Source of the DNA: Arthrobacter alpinus
GTDB lineage: Bacteria > Actinomycetota > Actinomycetes > Actinomycetales > Micrococcaceae
Length of the DNA: 64,000 nt
Assembly: GCF_001294625.1 (NCBI RefSeq)
Contig: NZ_CP012677.1
Coordinates: forward strand, 2,666,001-2,730,000
Direction of reading: 5' to 3'
Numbering within the stretch: the first letter of the stretch is position 1; each line of letters starts with the position of its first letter. The position numbers and the translations under genes were made by a program. Under the pieces are notes generated by a model, which had not been told where the DNA came from, searched no databases, and was given only the letters and a program-made list of their open reading frames with translations. Shown here in pieces: positions 26,778 through 36,108 of this stretch.

Positions 26778-27773
26778 GTGACCATTATTGACAACGGGGT
26801 GTACGTGGACGGGATCCGCGTGGCCTCCCCCACCAGCCTTGACCAGACCTATGAAGCCATCGCCGAGTACGGGGGCATGGCCTGGATTGGCCTGTTCCGG
26901 CCCGACGCCGCCGAGATGGCCTCACTGGCGGACGAGTTCTCGCTGCACGAGCTGGCGGTGGAGGACGCCATCAAGGCTCACCAGCGGCCCAAACTGGAGA
27001 GGTACAACGACGTCCTTTTCACGGTGCTGCGCCCGGCACGCTATCTCGATGAGGAGGAGGCCGTGCAGTTTGGCGAGCTGCACATCTTTACGGGCAAGAA
27101 CTTTGTCATCACCATCCGGCATGCTGAAACACCGGGCCTGGCCTCGACCCGAAGCCGGTTGGAGGCCGATCCACAGCTGCTGGCGCAGGGTCCGGAGGCG
27201 GTACTGTATGCCATCATGGACCAGGTGGTGGATGACTACTTGCCGGTGGCCAGCGGCCTGCAGGTGGACATCGACGAGATCGAGGACCAGCTTTTTGCTG
27301 GTGACCCGAACGTCTCCCGACGCATCTACCAGCTCTCCCGCGAGGTCATCCACTTCCAGCGCGCCATCCACCCGCTGTTGGACACGCTTTCCAAGCTCAA
27401 GGCCGGCTTCGAGAAATACAACGTCAACGTGGAGCTGCAACGCTACCTGCGCGATGTTCAAGACCACGTGGAATCTCTGACCGCCAAGGCGGACTCGTTC
27501 CGCCAGCTGCTGCAAAACGCCCTCACCGTGGACGGGACATTGACGGCGAACCGTCAAAACGAGGCCAGCGCCCTCCAAAACGAGCAAGTGAAGAAGATCT
27601 CCTCCTGGGCGGCGATCTTGTTTGCGCCATCGTTTGTTGCAGGCGTTTACGGCATGAACTTCCGCAACATGCCCGAACTTGACTGGCCGTGGGGCTACCC
27701 GTTCGCCATCGGCCTAATGCTGATGGTGGGTGCCGTGATGTACACGATTTTTAAGAAGAAAACCTGGCTTTAG
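26778..27773 (+). CDS. corA: CorA-family magnesium/cobalt transporter
   Basis: Pentameric divalent-cation channel of 331 aa. The cytoplasmic N-domain ends in a long helix, then two C-terminal membrane segments follow. The first carries the selectivity signature GMN in VYGMNFRNMPELDWPWGYP, and the basic tail KKKTWL follows the second. The GTG at 26778 fits the family N-terminus (TIIDNGVYVDG). There is no clear Shine-Dalgarno, in line with a leaderless transcript. Confidence 0.9.
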   Translation: MTIIDNGVYVDGIRVASPTSLDQTYEAIAEYGGMAWIGLFRPDAAEMASLADEFSLHELAVEDAIKAHQRPKLERYNDVLFTVLRPARYLDEEEAVQFGELHIFTGKNFVITIRHAETPGLASTRSRLEADPQLLAQGPEAVLYAIMDQVVDDYLPVASGLQVDIDEIEDQLFAGDPNVSRRIYQLSREVIHFQRAIHPLLDTLSKLKAGFEKYNVNVELQRYLRDVQDHVESLTAKADSFRQLLQNALTVDGTLTANRQNEASALQNEQVKKISSWAAILFAPSFVAGVYGMNFRNMPELDWPWGYPFAIGLMLMVGAVMYTIFKKKTWL

Positions 27774-27859
27774 GGGGCCATCAGACACCCTCCGGGATCA
27801 CTTGTGCGTGGAATCGCTGGCAGAATGGTGCAAAATTCCCCTATCCCAAGGAGCCTGCA

Positions 27860-28705
27860 ATGGGCAGACATGCAAAAACCAATACGGTGACACTGAACAA
27901 CGGTGTGATCATGCCACAGCTGGGCTTTGGCGTGTGGCAGGTCCCCAACGCCGAATCCGCCACCGCCGCCACCGCGGCACTTAACGCCGGGTACCGCAGC
28001 ATTGATACCGCAGCCGTCTACGGTAATGAGGAGGGCGTGGGCCAGGCTGTGGCCGGGTTCTTGGCCGCTACCGGCACCCCGCGCGCGGAACTGTTCATCA
28101 CCACCAAGCTGTGGAACACCGAGCAGGGCTACGAGAGGACATTTGCCGCCTTCCAGGAGAGCCTGGACAAGCTGGGCCTGGACTACGTTGACCTGTACCT
28201 GATCCACTGGTCCACCCCGGAAAAGGACACCTATCTGGATACCTGGCGGGCCTTTGAGGAGATCTACGCCTCGGGTAAGGCCAAGGCGATCGGCGTGTCC
28301 AACTTCGAACCCGAGCATCTGGCACGGATCATCGAGTTGGGCGGCACCGTCCCGGCCGTCAACCAGGTGGAACTGCATCCGCGACTGCAGCAGGCGGTAC
28401 TGCGTGAATTCAACACCGCCCACGGCATCCACACGGAGGCGTGGAGCCCTCTGGCCCAAGGCCAGCTACTCACCGACCCCGCGGTGACCGGCATTGCCGA
28501 CGTCCATGGCAAGTCAGCCGCCCAGGTCATCATCCGCTGGCACCTGCAGCTGGGCAACATCGTGATCCCCAAGTCGGTCACCCCCGAGCGCATCGCCGCC
28601 AACTTTGACGTCTTCGACTTCGAGCTCTCGGATGCTCAGATGGAAGCCATCGGCGCCCTGGAGAACAACGGGCGCGTGGGACCCCACCCGAACGAGTTCA
28701 ACTAA
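27860..28705 (+). CDS. aldo/keto reductase
   Basis: NADPH-dependent TIM-barrel reductase of 281 aa, resembling 2,5-diketo-gluconate reductases and other AKR5-type enzymes. The catalytic tetrad is visible: D49 and Y54 in SIDTAAVYGNEEGVG, K83 in TTKLWN, and H116 in LIHWSTP. GVSNFEPEHL and the cofactor-binding IPKSVTPERI are present. AAGGAG lies six bases upstream of the ATG. Confidence 0.92.
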   Translation: MGRHAKTNTVTLNNGVIMPQLGFGVWQVPNAESATAATAALNAGYRSIDTAAVYGNEEGVGQAVAGFLAATGTPRAELFITTKLWNTEQGYERTFAAFQESLDKLGLDYVDLYLIHWSTPEKDTYLDTWRAFEEIYASGKAKAIGVSNFEPEHLARIIELGGTVPAVNQVELHPRLQQAVLREFNTAHGIHTEAWSPLAQGQLLTDPAVTGIADVHGKSAAQVIIRWHLQLGNIVIPKSVTPERIAANFDVFDFELSDAQMEAIGALENNGRVGPHPNEFN

Positions 28706-28720
28706 CCCCTTCGGCCCCAC

Positions 28721-29410
28721 TCACGCCCAGCCGGGCAGGGCCAGCCAGTGCGGCGCTAGCCGGCGGAAGTCGTGCGGGTCCAGCTTCGAGGCCCCCTCCG
28801 GCAAGCTTCCAAGGAACGCGGCGTCCAAGGCGTGCAGGTGGTCCCGGTTGCTGAGTTCAATCTCCGACGGCGCCGACGGCCAGGAGCCGATCACCAGTGC
28901 CGGTACCGGCAGTCCCCGTGATTGCAGTGCCTCCACGGTCAGCTCGGTGTGGTTCAGCGTACCCAGGCCGCTGCGGCACACTACCACCACCGCAGTCCGG
29001 GCCACCTCCCGTGTTGCCCCGGCAAGGTCTGCCACGGTGTGCCACTGCCCATCCAGCTCCACTAGCAGGCCACCTGCCCCCTCAATCAGTACGTGGCTGT
29101 GCACTGCGGCCAATTCACTAATGTGGTCCACGTGCTCCGCCAGTGATGGCAGGCGGCGGTGCTCGCGCAGCGCGGCGGCCACCGGCGCCATGGGATGCCT
29201 CAGCCGGACACCCTCACGGACCACGGCCACGCCGGCAAGCCGCGCCACCTCGTCCATGTCGCCGTGCCCGCCCGGCGGCACACCGGTCTGCGTGGGCTTG
29301 TACACGGCCACGGAAGCCCCTCTGGCCGCCAGTGTGGCGGCCAGCGCCGCCGTCGCCATGGTCTTGCCAACGTCGGTGTCGGTGCCGGTGATATAGATGA
29401 TTTCTCTCAT
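28721..29410 (-). CDS. bioD: dethiobiotin synthetase
   Basis: ATP-dependent closure of the ureido ring of dethiobiotin from DAPA and CO2. 229 aa from the ATG at 29410 with the P-loop GTDTDVGKT at residues 9-17, VAVYKPTQTG, and the conserved EGAGGLLVEL segment. The ATG overlaps the P450 stop as ATGA. Last gene of the bioB-bioA-bioF-P450-bioD operon. Confidence 0.93.
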   Translation of the reverse strand: MREIIYITGTDTDVGKTMATAALAATLAARGASVAVYKPTQTGVPPGGHGDMDEVARLAGVAVVREGVRLRHPMAPVAAALREHRRLPSLAEHVDHISELAAVHSHVLIEGAGGLLVELDGQWHTVADLAGATREVARTAVVVVCRSGLGTLNHTELTVEALQSRGLPVPALVIGSWPSAPSEIELSNRDHLHALDAAFLGSLPEGASKLDPHDFRRLAPHWLALPGWA

Positions 29411-30525
29411 GGGGCTCCCCTGGTTTGTTTGGCGACCGTCACCGTGAGTGGCGCCTGAAAGGACAGTAGACGCAGCCATTGCGGCTGCTCGCCGACTAAT
29501 GTCAGCGCTGGCAGTGCACGGGCGGTCTCCTCCACCACCAGCGCCGTCTCCAGCTCGGCCAACTTGGCTCCCAGACACCGGTGCAGGCCGTGGCCAAAGG
29601 CCAGTGAGTAGGCCGTTGGGCCTGCCTCGTCCGGGTGCCGTCCGGTGAGTTCGAGCAAGATTTCAGCCCCTGCCGGGAAGGCGGTGCCCGCCACACACGT
29701 ATCGCGCAAGGCCGCACGCCGCCAGGTGTGGACGGAGGACTCGGTGGCCAGCACCCTGCGGACGTGGGCGCGGGCCGCTTCCGGATTCGCCAGCGCAGCC
29801 CAACGACCGGCTGACTCCGAGGCGACGGACTCCGAGGCGGCTGGTCCCGCACAGGAGAATTCGATGCCACGGAACAAGGCTGTGTTGATTAGCTGAGAGG
29901 TGGTTTCCTGTCCGGCAATCACCAGGAAATACCCCAGCGAGCACACTTCCGCCGGGGCCAGGCCCGCGGCGTCCAGCACCCCAAAGAGCGATCCTGTGCC
30001 ACGGGCGGCGGCAGCCTCCCGCCGGAGCCACACATAAAATTCCGCGGCGCTGCTAGCCAGGACCAGCTGCCTGTCCGGGTCTGGCCAGCCCCAAAACAGC
30101 TCCAGGGAATCCTGGCTCCACCGTTTCAGGACGTCCAGCTCCGGGGTGGGCTGCCCCGTCAGCTCGGCCATGACGATTGGGGGGATGTGCCGGGCCACGG
30201 TTTCCGCCAAGTCCACCGGGCCCCGCTCCAGGGCCGTGCCGGCAGCGGCGAGCCGGACCCGGGCCAGCTCCCGCACCCGGGGCCCAACGCCGGCCACGGT
30301 GGCGGGGGTGAAGAAGCGGCCCACCATCGAACGGACGGCACGGTGCTGTTCTCCCGTGGCGGAGGCCAGGACCGGCGGCAGGGCAAAGCGCACCCTGCTG
30401 AGGACGCGCAGCGTCGCGGGGGCCAGCGAAACCACCGAGGTCAGTGCGTTGGTGGGCGCAAAGTCGTCGGTGCGGCGCATGATCTCCCGCACCTGGGAGG
30501 GTTCGCCAATAACCGTGTGGCTCAC
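29407..30525 (-). CDS. BioI-like cytochrome P450 within the biotin operon
   Basis: 372-aa P450. The I-helix AGQETT (204-209) and the heme-thiolate loop FGHGLHRCLG (310-319, C317) are standard. Two oddities stand out. The K-helix ExxR motif is replaced by R257-V-L-A260 in AHVRRVLATESSVHTW, and the protein starts about 50 residues late, directly at the B-region. The GTG start overlaps the bioF stop (GTGA), and its stop overlaps bioD. By analogy with Bacillus BioI it may make the pimeloyl precursor by cleaving an acyl chain; no bioC, bioH, bioW or bioZ gene is in the window. With ExxR lost, heme incorporation or activity is uncertain. Confidence 0.8.
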   Translation of the reverse strand: MSHTVIGEPSQVREIMRRTDDFAPTNALTSVVSLAPATLRVLSRVRFALPPVLASATGEQHRAVRSMVGRFFTPATVAGVGPRVRELARVRLAAAGTALERGPVDLAETVARHIPPIVMAELTGQPTPELDVLKRWSQDSLELFWGWPDPDRQLVLASSAAEFYVWLRREAAAARGTGSLFGVLDAAGLAPAEVCSLGYFLVIAGQETTSQLINTALFRGIEFSCAGPAASESVASESAGRWAALANPEAARAHVRRVLATESSVHTWRRAALRDTCVAGTAFPAGAEILLELTGRHPDEAGPTAYSLAFGHGLHRCLGAKLAELETALVVEETARALPALTLVGEQPQWLRLLSFQAPLTVTVAKQTRGAP

Positions 30526-31661
30526 GCCTGTCCGCCCTGGAGTCCGAGCCCCAGTGCCGCAGCCACGGTGCCGGCCGCCGCTTCCAGTTCCGCCGCCGTG
30601 AGGTTGGCGCGGGCCGTGAGCCGCAGCCGGGACACGCCGTCAGGCACGCTGGGCGGGCGGAAACAGCCCACGGCCACGCCTTGGGACCGCAGCCTCGCCG
30701 CGAGGCCAGCGGCCCGGCTGGCCGATCCCACTGGAATGGATTGCACGGCTCCGGGGGCAAGCGGCACACCGCAGCGACCGGCTAGTATGGCCGCGTTGGC
30801 CAGCACACGTAGGGCCAGCCCCGGCTCCTGGCGCACGATCATGGCCGCACGGGCCGCCGCAGCCGCCGCGGCCGGGGCCAGTGCCGTGTCAAAGATGAAG
30901 GTGCGGGCCGTGTTGACCAGGTGCTCGCGGAGCAGCGCCGAGCCGAGCACGGCCCCGCCCTGGGAGCCAAGCGCCTTGGACAGGGTGGCGGTGACGGACA
31001 CGTGTGGCACTCCAGCGAGGCCGGCTGCGTGGACGGCGCCCCGTCCCTCGCCAGCCACGCCGATCCCGTGGGCCTCATCCACCAGTAGGAGGGCGTCAAA
31101 GCGGGCGCACAGCCCGGCCATGGCTGCCAGATCGGCGGCGTCACCGAGCACCGAGTAGATGGATTCCACCACGACGACGGCCCGCGGCTGGGTGCGTGAG
31201 GCCAGCGCCGCCGCGACGGCGGCCACGTCGTGGTGGGCCACCTCGAGAGTGCTGGAGCGGGAAAGCCGGATACCGTCCAGCAGCGACGCATGGACGTGCG
31301 CGTCGTGGATGACCAGGGTACCGGGGCCGCCCAAGGCCGTCAGCACGCCCAGATTCGCGGTGTAGCCGCTGGAAAACACGAGCGCCGCCTCCTGACCAGC
31401 GAGCAGGCACAGCTGATTTTCCAAGTCCTGGTGCGCTTCCGTGGTGCCGCACACCACCCGTGACCCGCGGGCCCCGGCGCCGTGCCGGAGCAGGGCGGCC
31501 GTGGCGGCGTCGATGACCCGGGGATCCGCGGCCAGCCCCAGGTAATCGTTGGAGGCCAGATCGAGCAGACCCGGCCTCGCCTCGGCCGTGCGCTCCAGGC
31601 CGCGGCGGATGCGCACTTCCGCCCTCGAGGCCAGCCAAGTGTCCATGGCAGTGCCGGCCAT
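30522..31661 (-). CDS. bioF: 8-amino-7-oxononanoate synthase
   Basis: PLP enzyme that condenses pimeloyl-CoA/ACP with alanine. The ATG at 31661 overlaps the bioA stop as TGATG and gives 379 aa. Markers are DLASNDYLGLA, GARGSRVVCGTTEAHQDLE, VDEAHGIGVAGEGRG and TATLSKALGSQGG, which holds the PLP lysine. The frame extends 87 codons upstream into bioA, but that part is low-complexity and not BioF-like. Confidence 0.93.
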   Translation of the reverse strand: MAGTAMDTWLASRAEVRIRRGLERTAEARPGLLDLASNDYLGLAADPRVIDAATAALLRHGAGARGSRVVCGTTEAHQDLENQLCLLAGQEAALVFSSGYTANLGVLTALGGPGTLVIHDAHVHASLLDGIRLSRSSTLEVAHHDVAAVAAALASRTQPRAVVVVESIYSVLGDAADLAAMAGLCARFDALLLVDEAHGIGVAGEGRGAVHAAGLAGVPHVSVTATLSKALGSQGGAVLGSALLREHLVNTARTFIFDTALAPAAAAAAARAAMIVRQEPGLALRVLANAAILAGRCGVPLAPGAVQSIPVGSASRAAGLAARLRSQGVAVGCFRPPSVPDGVSRLRLTARANLTAAELEAAAGTVAAALGLGLQGGQA

Positions 31662-33052
31662 CAGCCGTGCACCCGGGCGACGGCGGCACAGATGCCAGCG
31701 CCGATGTCCGCCACGTCCGCCGCGGTGCTGACGAACGGCGGCATGGTGTAGATCAGGTTCCGAAACGGGCGGATCCAAACGCCACATTCCAGGGCCGCCA
31801 AGGTCACGGCGGGCACATCGACCGCCCCGAACAGTTCCACGACCCCCACAGCGCCCAGCACCCGCACTTCCCTCACGGCTTCCAGCTCCCGTGCCGGGGC
31901 CAGGCCAACTGCCAGGCCCCATTCGATCCCGTCAACCTGCCCCTGCCAGCCCGAGGCGCACAGCAGGTCCAGCGACGCCGACGCCACGGCACATGCCAGG
32001 GGGTTGGCCATGAATGTGGGCCCGTGTAGCAGGGCCCGCAGCGGGGAGTTAGTGACCACCGTGGCCACGCGTGCCGAGCACAGCATGGCGGCCAGGGTCA
32101 GGTAGCCGCCGGTGAGGGCCTTTCCCACACACATGATGTCCGGGACAATCCCGGCCCAGTGGGAGGCGAACAGTTTCCCGGTCCGGCCAAAGCCGGTCGC
32201 GATTTCATCGACAATAAGTAACAGCCCGAAGTCATCGGCCACGCGCCGGGCGGCGGCCAAACATTCGGGGGCATAGATGTGCATGCCGCCGGCGCCCTGC
32301 AGCACGGGCTCCACAATGATGGCCGCCAGCTCGTCGCCGTATTGGGCCACCATCGTTTCCAGGGCACCAATCCACGCCTCGACTGCCTCCGGATCGGATA
32401 CCAGCTGGCCACCTGCCAGCCGTGCGGCGGGCGGGCGGGGCAGGAAGAGTTGCTCGGCGATCAGGGAAGGGAACGCCGCATGCATACCATCCACGGGATC
32501 GCAGACGCCCATGGCGGCGAAAGTATCCCCATGGTAGCCACCGCGCAGGGCCAGGAACCTGGTGCGCCGGGGCCGGCCGAGTCCTAGCTGGTACTGGACG
32601 GCCAGCTTGAGCGCCACCTCCACGGCCACCGAGCCGGAATCCGCAAAGAAGACGTGGTCAAGCCCGTCCGGGGTCAGTGCCACGAGCTGTTCGGCCAGAT
32701 GTACCGCTGGCTCATGCGTCAGGCCACCAAACATGACATGGCTGAACCGTCCGGCCTGCTCCAACAGAGCCCGGTCCAGGGCCGGATGCCGGTAGCCGTG
32801 AATGGCGGACCACCACGAACTCATGGCGTCCACGGCCTCAAAGGTGGTGCCATCCTGGGCGGCCAGGTGCAGGCTGGTGCCGTGGGCGCCGTGCACCGCG
32901 TAGGGCGCGTCACCGTCCAACGGGGCGTAGGGGTGCCACAGTAGTCCCCGGTCGCGAGCAACCAGCGGATCCGGCCCCGAAGGCAAGACCGGCACTGCGG
33001 GCGTGTCCGCTCCAGCGTGCGTCATCAGCGCCGCACTGGCGCCATCACGCAT
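31661..33052 (-). CDS. bioA: adenosylmethionine-8-amino-7-oxononanoate aminotransferase
   Basis: Class III PLP aminotransferase that converts KAPA to DAPA using SAM as amino donor. Key blocks: [73 protein letters not shown] and the PLP lysine in [14 protein letters not shown]. 463 aa. The ATG at 33052 overlaps the end of bioB by eight bases; an internal ATG at 33025 is possible. Confidence 0.93.
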   Translation of the reverse strand: MRDGASAALMTHAGADTPAVPVLPSGPDPLVARDRGLLWHPYAPLDGDAPYAVHGAHGTSLHLAAQDGTTFEAVDAMSSWWSAIHGYRHPALDRALLEQAGRFSHVMFGGLTHEPAVHLAEQLVALTPDGLDHVFFADSGSVAVEVALKLAVQYQLGLGRPRRTRFLALRGGYHGDTFAAMGVCDPVDGMHAAFPSLIAEQLFLPRPPAARLAGGQLVSDPEAVEAWIGALETMVAQYGDELAAIIVEPVLQGAGGMHIYAPECLAAARRVADDFGLLLIVDEIATGFGRTGKLFASHWAGIVPDIMCVGKALTGGYLTLAAMLCSARVATVVTNSPLRALLHGPTFMANPLACAVASASLDLLCASGWQGQVDGIEWGLAVGLAPARELEAVREVRVLGAVGVVELFGAVDVPAVTLAALECGVWIRPFRNLIYTMPPFVSTAADVADIGAGICAAVARVHG

Positions 33053-34127
33053 TGGGAGCCATGGCCGTTCCGGCTCCGCGGCGACGGATGGCTAGGGGCC
33101 CACCCGGGGAGGTTCCGGCGTCGTCGGCCCCAAGTTCATCAGGCTGCGTGCGGCCCAAGACCACAAAACCGTTCTCAGCGATCATGTCCAGGTCCGCCAC
33201 CGCCTCCTGGCCCTCGCTGGTCAAGTAGTCGCCCAGAAACAGCGAGTTGGCCACATGTAAAGCCAGCGGCTGGAGCGTGCGCAGGTGCATCTCGCGCCCG
33301 CCGGCCATGCGCAGCTCTGTGTCAGGGCAGGCAAAGCGGACCAGGGCCAGGATGCGCAGGCAGTGAGCGGGGGTGAGCAGCCAGGTGCCCTCCAGCGGCG
33401 TCCCGTCAAACGGCATGAGAAAGTTCACGGGGATGGATTCACTGCTCAGCGCGCGAAGGGCGAAGACGGCGTCAATGAGTTGTTCGTCGCTTTCGCCCAT
33501 GCCCACGATCAGCCCGGAACACGGGGAGAGTCCGACCTCCTTGGCCTGCTCCACTGTGCGCACCCTGTCGGAGTATTCATGGGTGGAGCAGATCTGGGAG
33601 TACATGGCTTCGCTGGTGTTCAGGTTGTGGTTGTAGGCGTCTGCTCCAGCATCCTTCAGGCGCCCGGCCTGGCCGTCCTTGAGGATACCCAGGCAAGCGC
33701 AGACCTCGACGTCCGGGTGCTCGGACTTGAGCTCGCTGACCAGACCGGCCACGCGGTCCACGTCGCGGTCGCTGGGGCTTTTGCCGCTGGCCACCAGGCA
33801 GACCCGGGAGGCTCCGGCACGGATGCCTGTGGCGGCTTGCGCCACGGCTTCCTCGGGCTTGAGCCAGGTGTATTTGAGGATTTGCGCGGCGGAGCCCAGG
33901 CGCTGGGAACAGTAGGTGCAATCCTCCGGGCACAGCCCCGATTTGAGGTTGACTAGGTAGTTCACCTTCACGGAGTTGCCGAAGTGGGCCCGCCGCAGGC
34001 GTGCGGCGGCAGCCACCACCTCCAGCAGTTGCTCATCGGTGGAGGTGAGGACGGCAAGTGCCTCGTCACGGGTCAAGGTGGCACCGGACAGCTGCCGGCG
34101 GGCGAGGTCATCAAAGTAATTGAACAC
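33045..34127 (-). CDS. bioB: biotin synthase
   Basis: Radical-SAM enzyme that inserts sulfur into dethiobiotin. The radical-SAM cysteines are in [13 protein letters not shown], and the second-cluster region follows with [27 protein letters not shown] and [12 protein letters not shown]. 360 aa. The GTG start lies inside a palindrome that matches a BioQ site and immediately after a predicted -10, so translation is probably leaderless. First gene of the operon. Confidence 0.95.
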   Translation of the reverse strand: MFNYFDDLARRQLSGATLTRDEALAVLTSTDEQLLEVVAAAARLRRAHFGNSVKVNYLVNLKSGLCPEDCTYCSQRLGSAAQILKYTWLKPEEAVAQAATGIRAGASRVCLVASGKSPSDRDVDRVAGLVSELKSEHPDVEVCACLGILKDGQAGRLKDAGADAYNHNLNTSEAMYSQICSTHEYSDRVRTVEQAKEVGLSPCSGLIVGMGESDEQLIDAVFALRALSSESIPVNFLMPFDGTPLEGTWLLTPAHCLRILALVRFACPDTELRMAGGREMHLRTLQPLALHVANSLFLGDYLTSEGQEAVADLDMIAENGFVVLGRTQPDELGADDAGTSPGGPLAIRRRGAGTAMAPNA

Positions 34128-34134
34128 TGTTCAA
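34120..34134. promoter_or_regulatory. BioQ operator over the bioB start codon
   Basis: TTGAACACTGTTCAA is a perfect palindrome around three central bases. Its TGAAC-N3-GTTCA core closely resembles the published actinobacterial BioQ palindrome. It covers the bioB GTG and the expected transcription start, and lies about 105 bases from bioQ. Confidence 0.75.
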
Positions 34135-34162
34135 GTGTGGGAGTTGGCGGTGCTGCTGTCAA
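34134..34162 (-). promoter_or_regulatory. bioB promoter
   Basis: TTGACA (34162-34157) and CACACT (34139-34134) are separated by 17 bases. Six bases follow before the GTG at 34127, so the transcript would begin at or next to the start codon. The operator overlaps the last base of the -10 and the initiation region. Confidence 0.6.
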
Positions 34163-34238
34163 TTGGAAGGCCCGCGCATGGGGGAAGATGTAAGGGTGCC
34201 ACTGGGGCACGTCGACCAAGCCGAAGGGACCGGAAACC

Positions 34239-34787
34239 ATGGCGTTGACACGCGGGCACATCGTGGACGCCGCTATGGGGATCTTGCGCGAATACGGCCT
34301 GGCCGACCTGTCCATGCGACGGCTGGCCCGGGACTTGGAGGTCCAGCCCGGGGCCTTATACTGGCACATCAAGAACAAGCAGGACCTGTTGACGGTGCTG
34401 GCCGGGCTGATCCTGGAACCGGTGGGCGAATCGGTTTCCCCGCGCGGATTGGCCTTGGACATCCGCGGCGCGCTGCTCTCGGTCCGCGACGGCGCCGAGG
34501 TGGTTGCCCTGGCATGGGCGCTGGATCCGGAGGCCCCGTCACCGCTACTGCGCCTGCGCACCCTGCTGATGGGGCAGGGGTTGGCCATCGGGGAGGCGCG
34601 CTGGGGCGCCGACGCCCTGGCACACTACATCCTGGGCGCCGTCACACAGGAGCAGACCCGTGCCGGCCTACTCCGTGCGGGCCTGTTGGATGGCTCCGGC
34701 ACCGGCACCGACGCCTCCTTTGAATTCGGTCTGGGGCTCTTCCTCTCCGGGCTGGCGGCCACGGCTGCAGGGGCGGCATCAGGTTGA
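34239..34787 (+). CDS. bioQ: TetR-family biotin regulator BioQ
   Basis: 182-aa TetR protein divergent from the biotin operon. The HTH is MRRLARDLEVQPGALYWHIK, and the ligand domain resembles the TetR C-terminal type (VVALAWALDPEAPSPLLRLR). GGGACCGGA lies upstream of the ATG. Its place and the TGAAC-N3-GTTCA palindrome at bioB identify it as BioQ, the actinobacterial biotin repressor. BioQ is reported not to sense biotin directly in the species studied. Its last codons overlap the relic of a monooxygenase on the other strand. Confidence 0.85.
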   Translation: MALTRGHIVDAAMGILREYGLADLSMRRLARDLEVQPGALYWHIKNKQDLLTVLAGLILEPVGESVSPRGLALDIRGALLSVRDGAEVVALAWALDPEAPSPLLRLRTLLMGQGLAIGEARWGADALAHYILGAVTQEQTRAGLLRAGLLDGSGTGTDASFEFGLGLFLSGLAATAAGAASG

Positions 34788-35125
34788 AACCGTCCGCCCC
34801 GCCCTGTTCAGACCAGCGCTGCATTTCATCGGCCACCTACTCCGGGGTGGCCACCACCGTGGGCTGCTCGACGCCGGCAGCGAGCCTGCCCAGAAGCTGG
34901 CACAGCGTGGGCTGCTCGGTCTCGATGATGCGCAGGGTCGTGAAATAACTGCCCTGTGAAGTCCGACGCCGGCGCCAGGGCTGGCACGGGTCCCTCAAGG
35001 TCCCAGCTGCTCGTAGTAGCCGATGTCGCCAAGCTCCGCGATCGGGGAGCCAGGCATCCGCCAGGCGGCGCAGTGGTGGCCTCAGCCGTGCAGGAGCACG
35101 TTCAGGTGTAGTTGCCGCAAAGCGA
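34770..35125 (-). pseudogene. NtaA/SnaA/DszA-type flavin monooxygenase, collapsed
   Basis: Both ends of a roughly 450-aa LLM-class monooxygenase are recognisable, with the middle deleted. The start reads LHLNVLLHG, a TGA, then GHHCAAWRMPGSPIAELGDI and GYYEQL. The end, in another frame, reads TVVATPE, a TAG, then VADEMQRWSEQGGADGFNLM. At least two in-frame stops, one frameshift and a large deletion are present. It directly follows the SDR gene, so it was probably the second gene of the TPP-riboswitch operon. Its tail runs into the 3' end of bioQ. Confidence 0.65.
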
Positions 35126-35134
35126 AGTCCGGTA

Positions 35135-35899
35135 TCAGTTCATCACCAGCCCGCCGTCGACCATGATGTTCTGCCCCGTCACCGACCGGGCCCACGGCGA
35201 GGCGAAGAACAGCACGGTGTCGGCGAGTTCGGCCGGCGTGGTGACCCGGCGAAGCGGCGTTGCCGCGGCGATGTAGTCAAAGACCTCCTCGGGCGTGGCT
35301 GCGCTGGCGTCGGTGGTGCGCAGCAGGCCGCCGGAGACCATGTTCACGCTGATGTTCGCAGGCCCCAGGTCCACGGCGAGTGTGCGGGTCAGGGACAGCA
35401 GTGCCGCCTTTGCCGCCGTGTAGTCGTGGTACGGCACTACGGGGTTTTGGAACAGGTTGGTGCCAATGTTCACGATTCGGCCAAAGCCGTGGGCCTTCAT
35501 GCCTGGCAGGGCCGCCTGAGTGGTGTTCAGCGCACCGCGCACGCTTCCGGAGAACTGGGCGTCAAAGTCGGCCCAGGCGATGGTGCCGGCGGTGGAGCGG
35601 GCGTCACCGTTGAAGGAAAAGTCGGCCAAGGCGTTGTTCACCACAGTGGTGATGGCAGCACCAAAGTGCCGTTCCGCGGCCGCGAACAGGGCTGCGACGT
35701 CCTCCGGGTTGGTGACGTCGGCCTGTACGGCCAGGGCCCGCCCGGGGCCGGCATTGGCGGCCAGCGCCTCGGCGGCGTCTGCACTGCTGCGGTAGTTGAC
35801 CACCACGCGGGCTCCGGTGCCCAGGAACGCCTGGGCGATGTGGGCGCCCAGTCCGCGGCCGGCACCGGTGACGAGGACTACTTGTTCTGGAAACTGCAT
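35135..35899 (-). CDS. SDR family oxidoreductase under a TPP riboswitch
   Basis: Classical SDR of 254 aa from the ATG at 35899 (GGAGAACC upstream). Cofactor loop VTGAGRGLG at residues 10-18, VVNNALADFSF where NNAG is usual, catalytic YTAAK, and a FabG-like end (SVTGQNIMVDGG). The leader carries a full TPP riboswitch, so it should be shut down when thiamine diphosphate is plentiful. The substrate is unknown; salvage or modification of a thiamine precursor is a reasonable guess. Confidence 0.85.
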   Translation of the reverse strand: MQFPEQVVLVTGAGRGLGAHIAQAFLGTGARVVVNYRSSADAAEALAANAGPGRALAVQADVTNPEDVAALFAAAERHFGAAITTVVNNALADFSFNGDARSTAGTIAWADFDAQFSGSVRGALNTTQAALPGMKAHGFGRIVNIGTNLFQNPVVPYHDYTAAKAALLSLTRTLAVDLGPANISVNMVSGGLLRTTDASAATPEEVFDYIAAATPLRRVTTPAELADTVLFFASPWARSVTGQNIMVDGGLVMN

Positions 35900-35941
35900 G
35901 GTTCTCCACCTTGGATTAGGCGAAAAGATGGGCACGGCAAA

Positions 35942-35963
35942 GCGCCATTAACATGGGTGGCGC
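35942..35963 (-). terminator. hairpin between the riboswitch aptamer and the SDR gene
   Basis: On the minus strand GCGCCA, a ten-base loop and TGGCGC are followed by TTT. It lies immediately 3' of the TPP aptamer and may be the expression platform (attenuator). Confidence 0.5.
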
Positions 35964-35969
35964 GCAAGA

Positions 35970-36062
35970 AACCGGCAGGACATCCCTTCGCTAGTGCTAA
36001 CTAGATCAGGTTCAACGGGTGTCTTTCTCAGCCCGCCAAGGGCACCCCGTGTCACTGCCAGC
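35970..36062 (-). promoter_or_regulatory. TPP riboswitch (THI element)
   Basis: The minus strand shows the conserved core in order: ACGGGGTGCCC, GGGCTGAGA, ACACCCGTTGAACCTGATC, then TAGTTAGCACTAGCG and AAGGGATGTCC. The outer stem closes through GGCAG and CTGCC. This is a complete thiamine-diphosphate aptamer by eye, placed about 70 bases before the SDR start. Confidence 0.92.
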
Positions 36063-36108
36063 GAGTCTAGCCGACCCCATTTATCCAGAAGCACCCAGTG
36101 CCCGTTTG

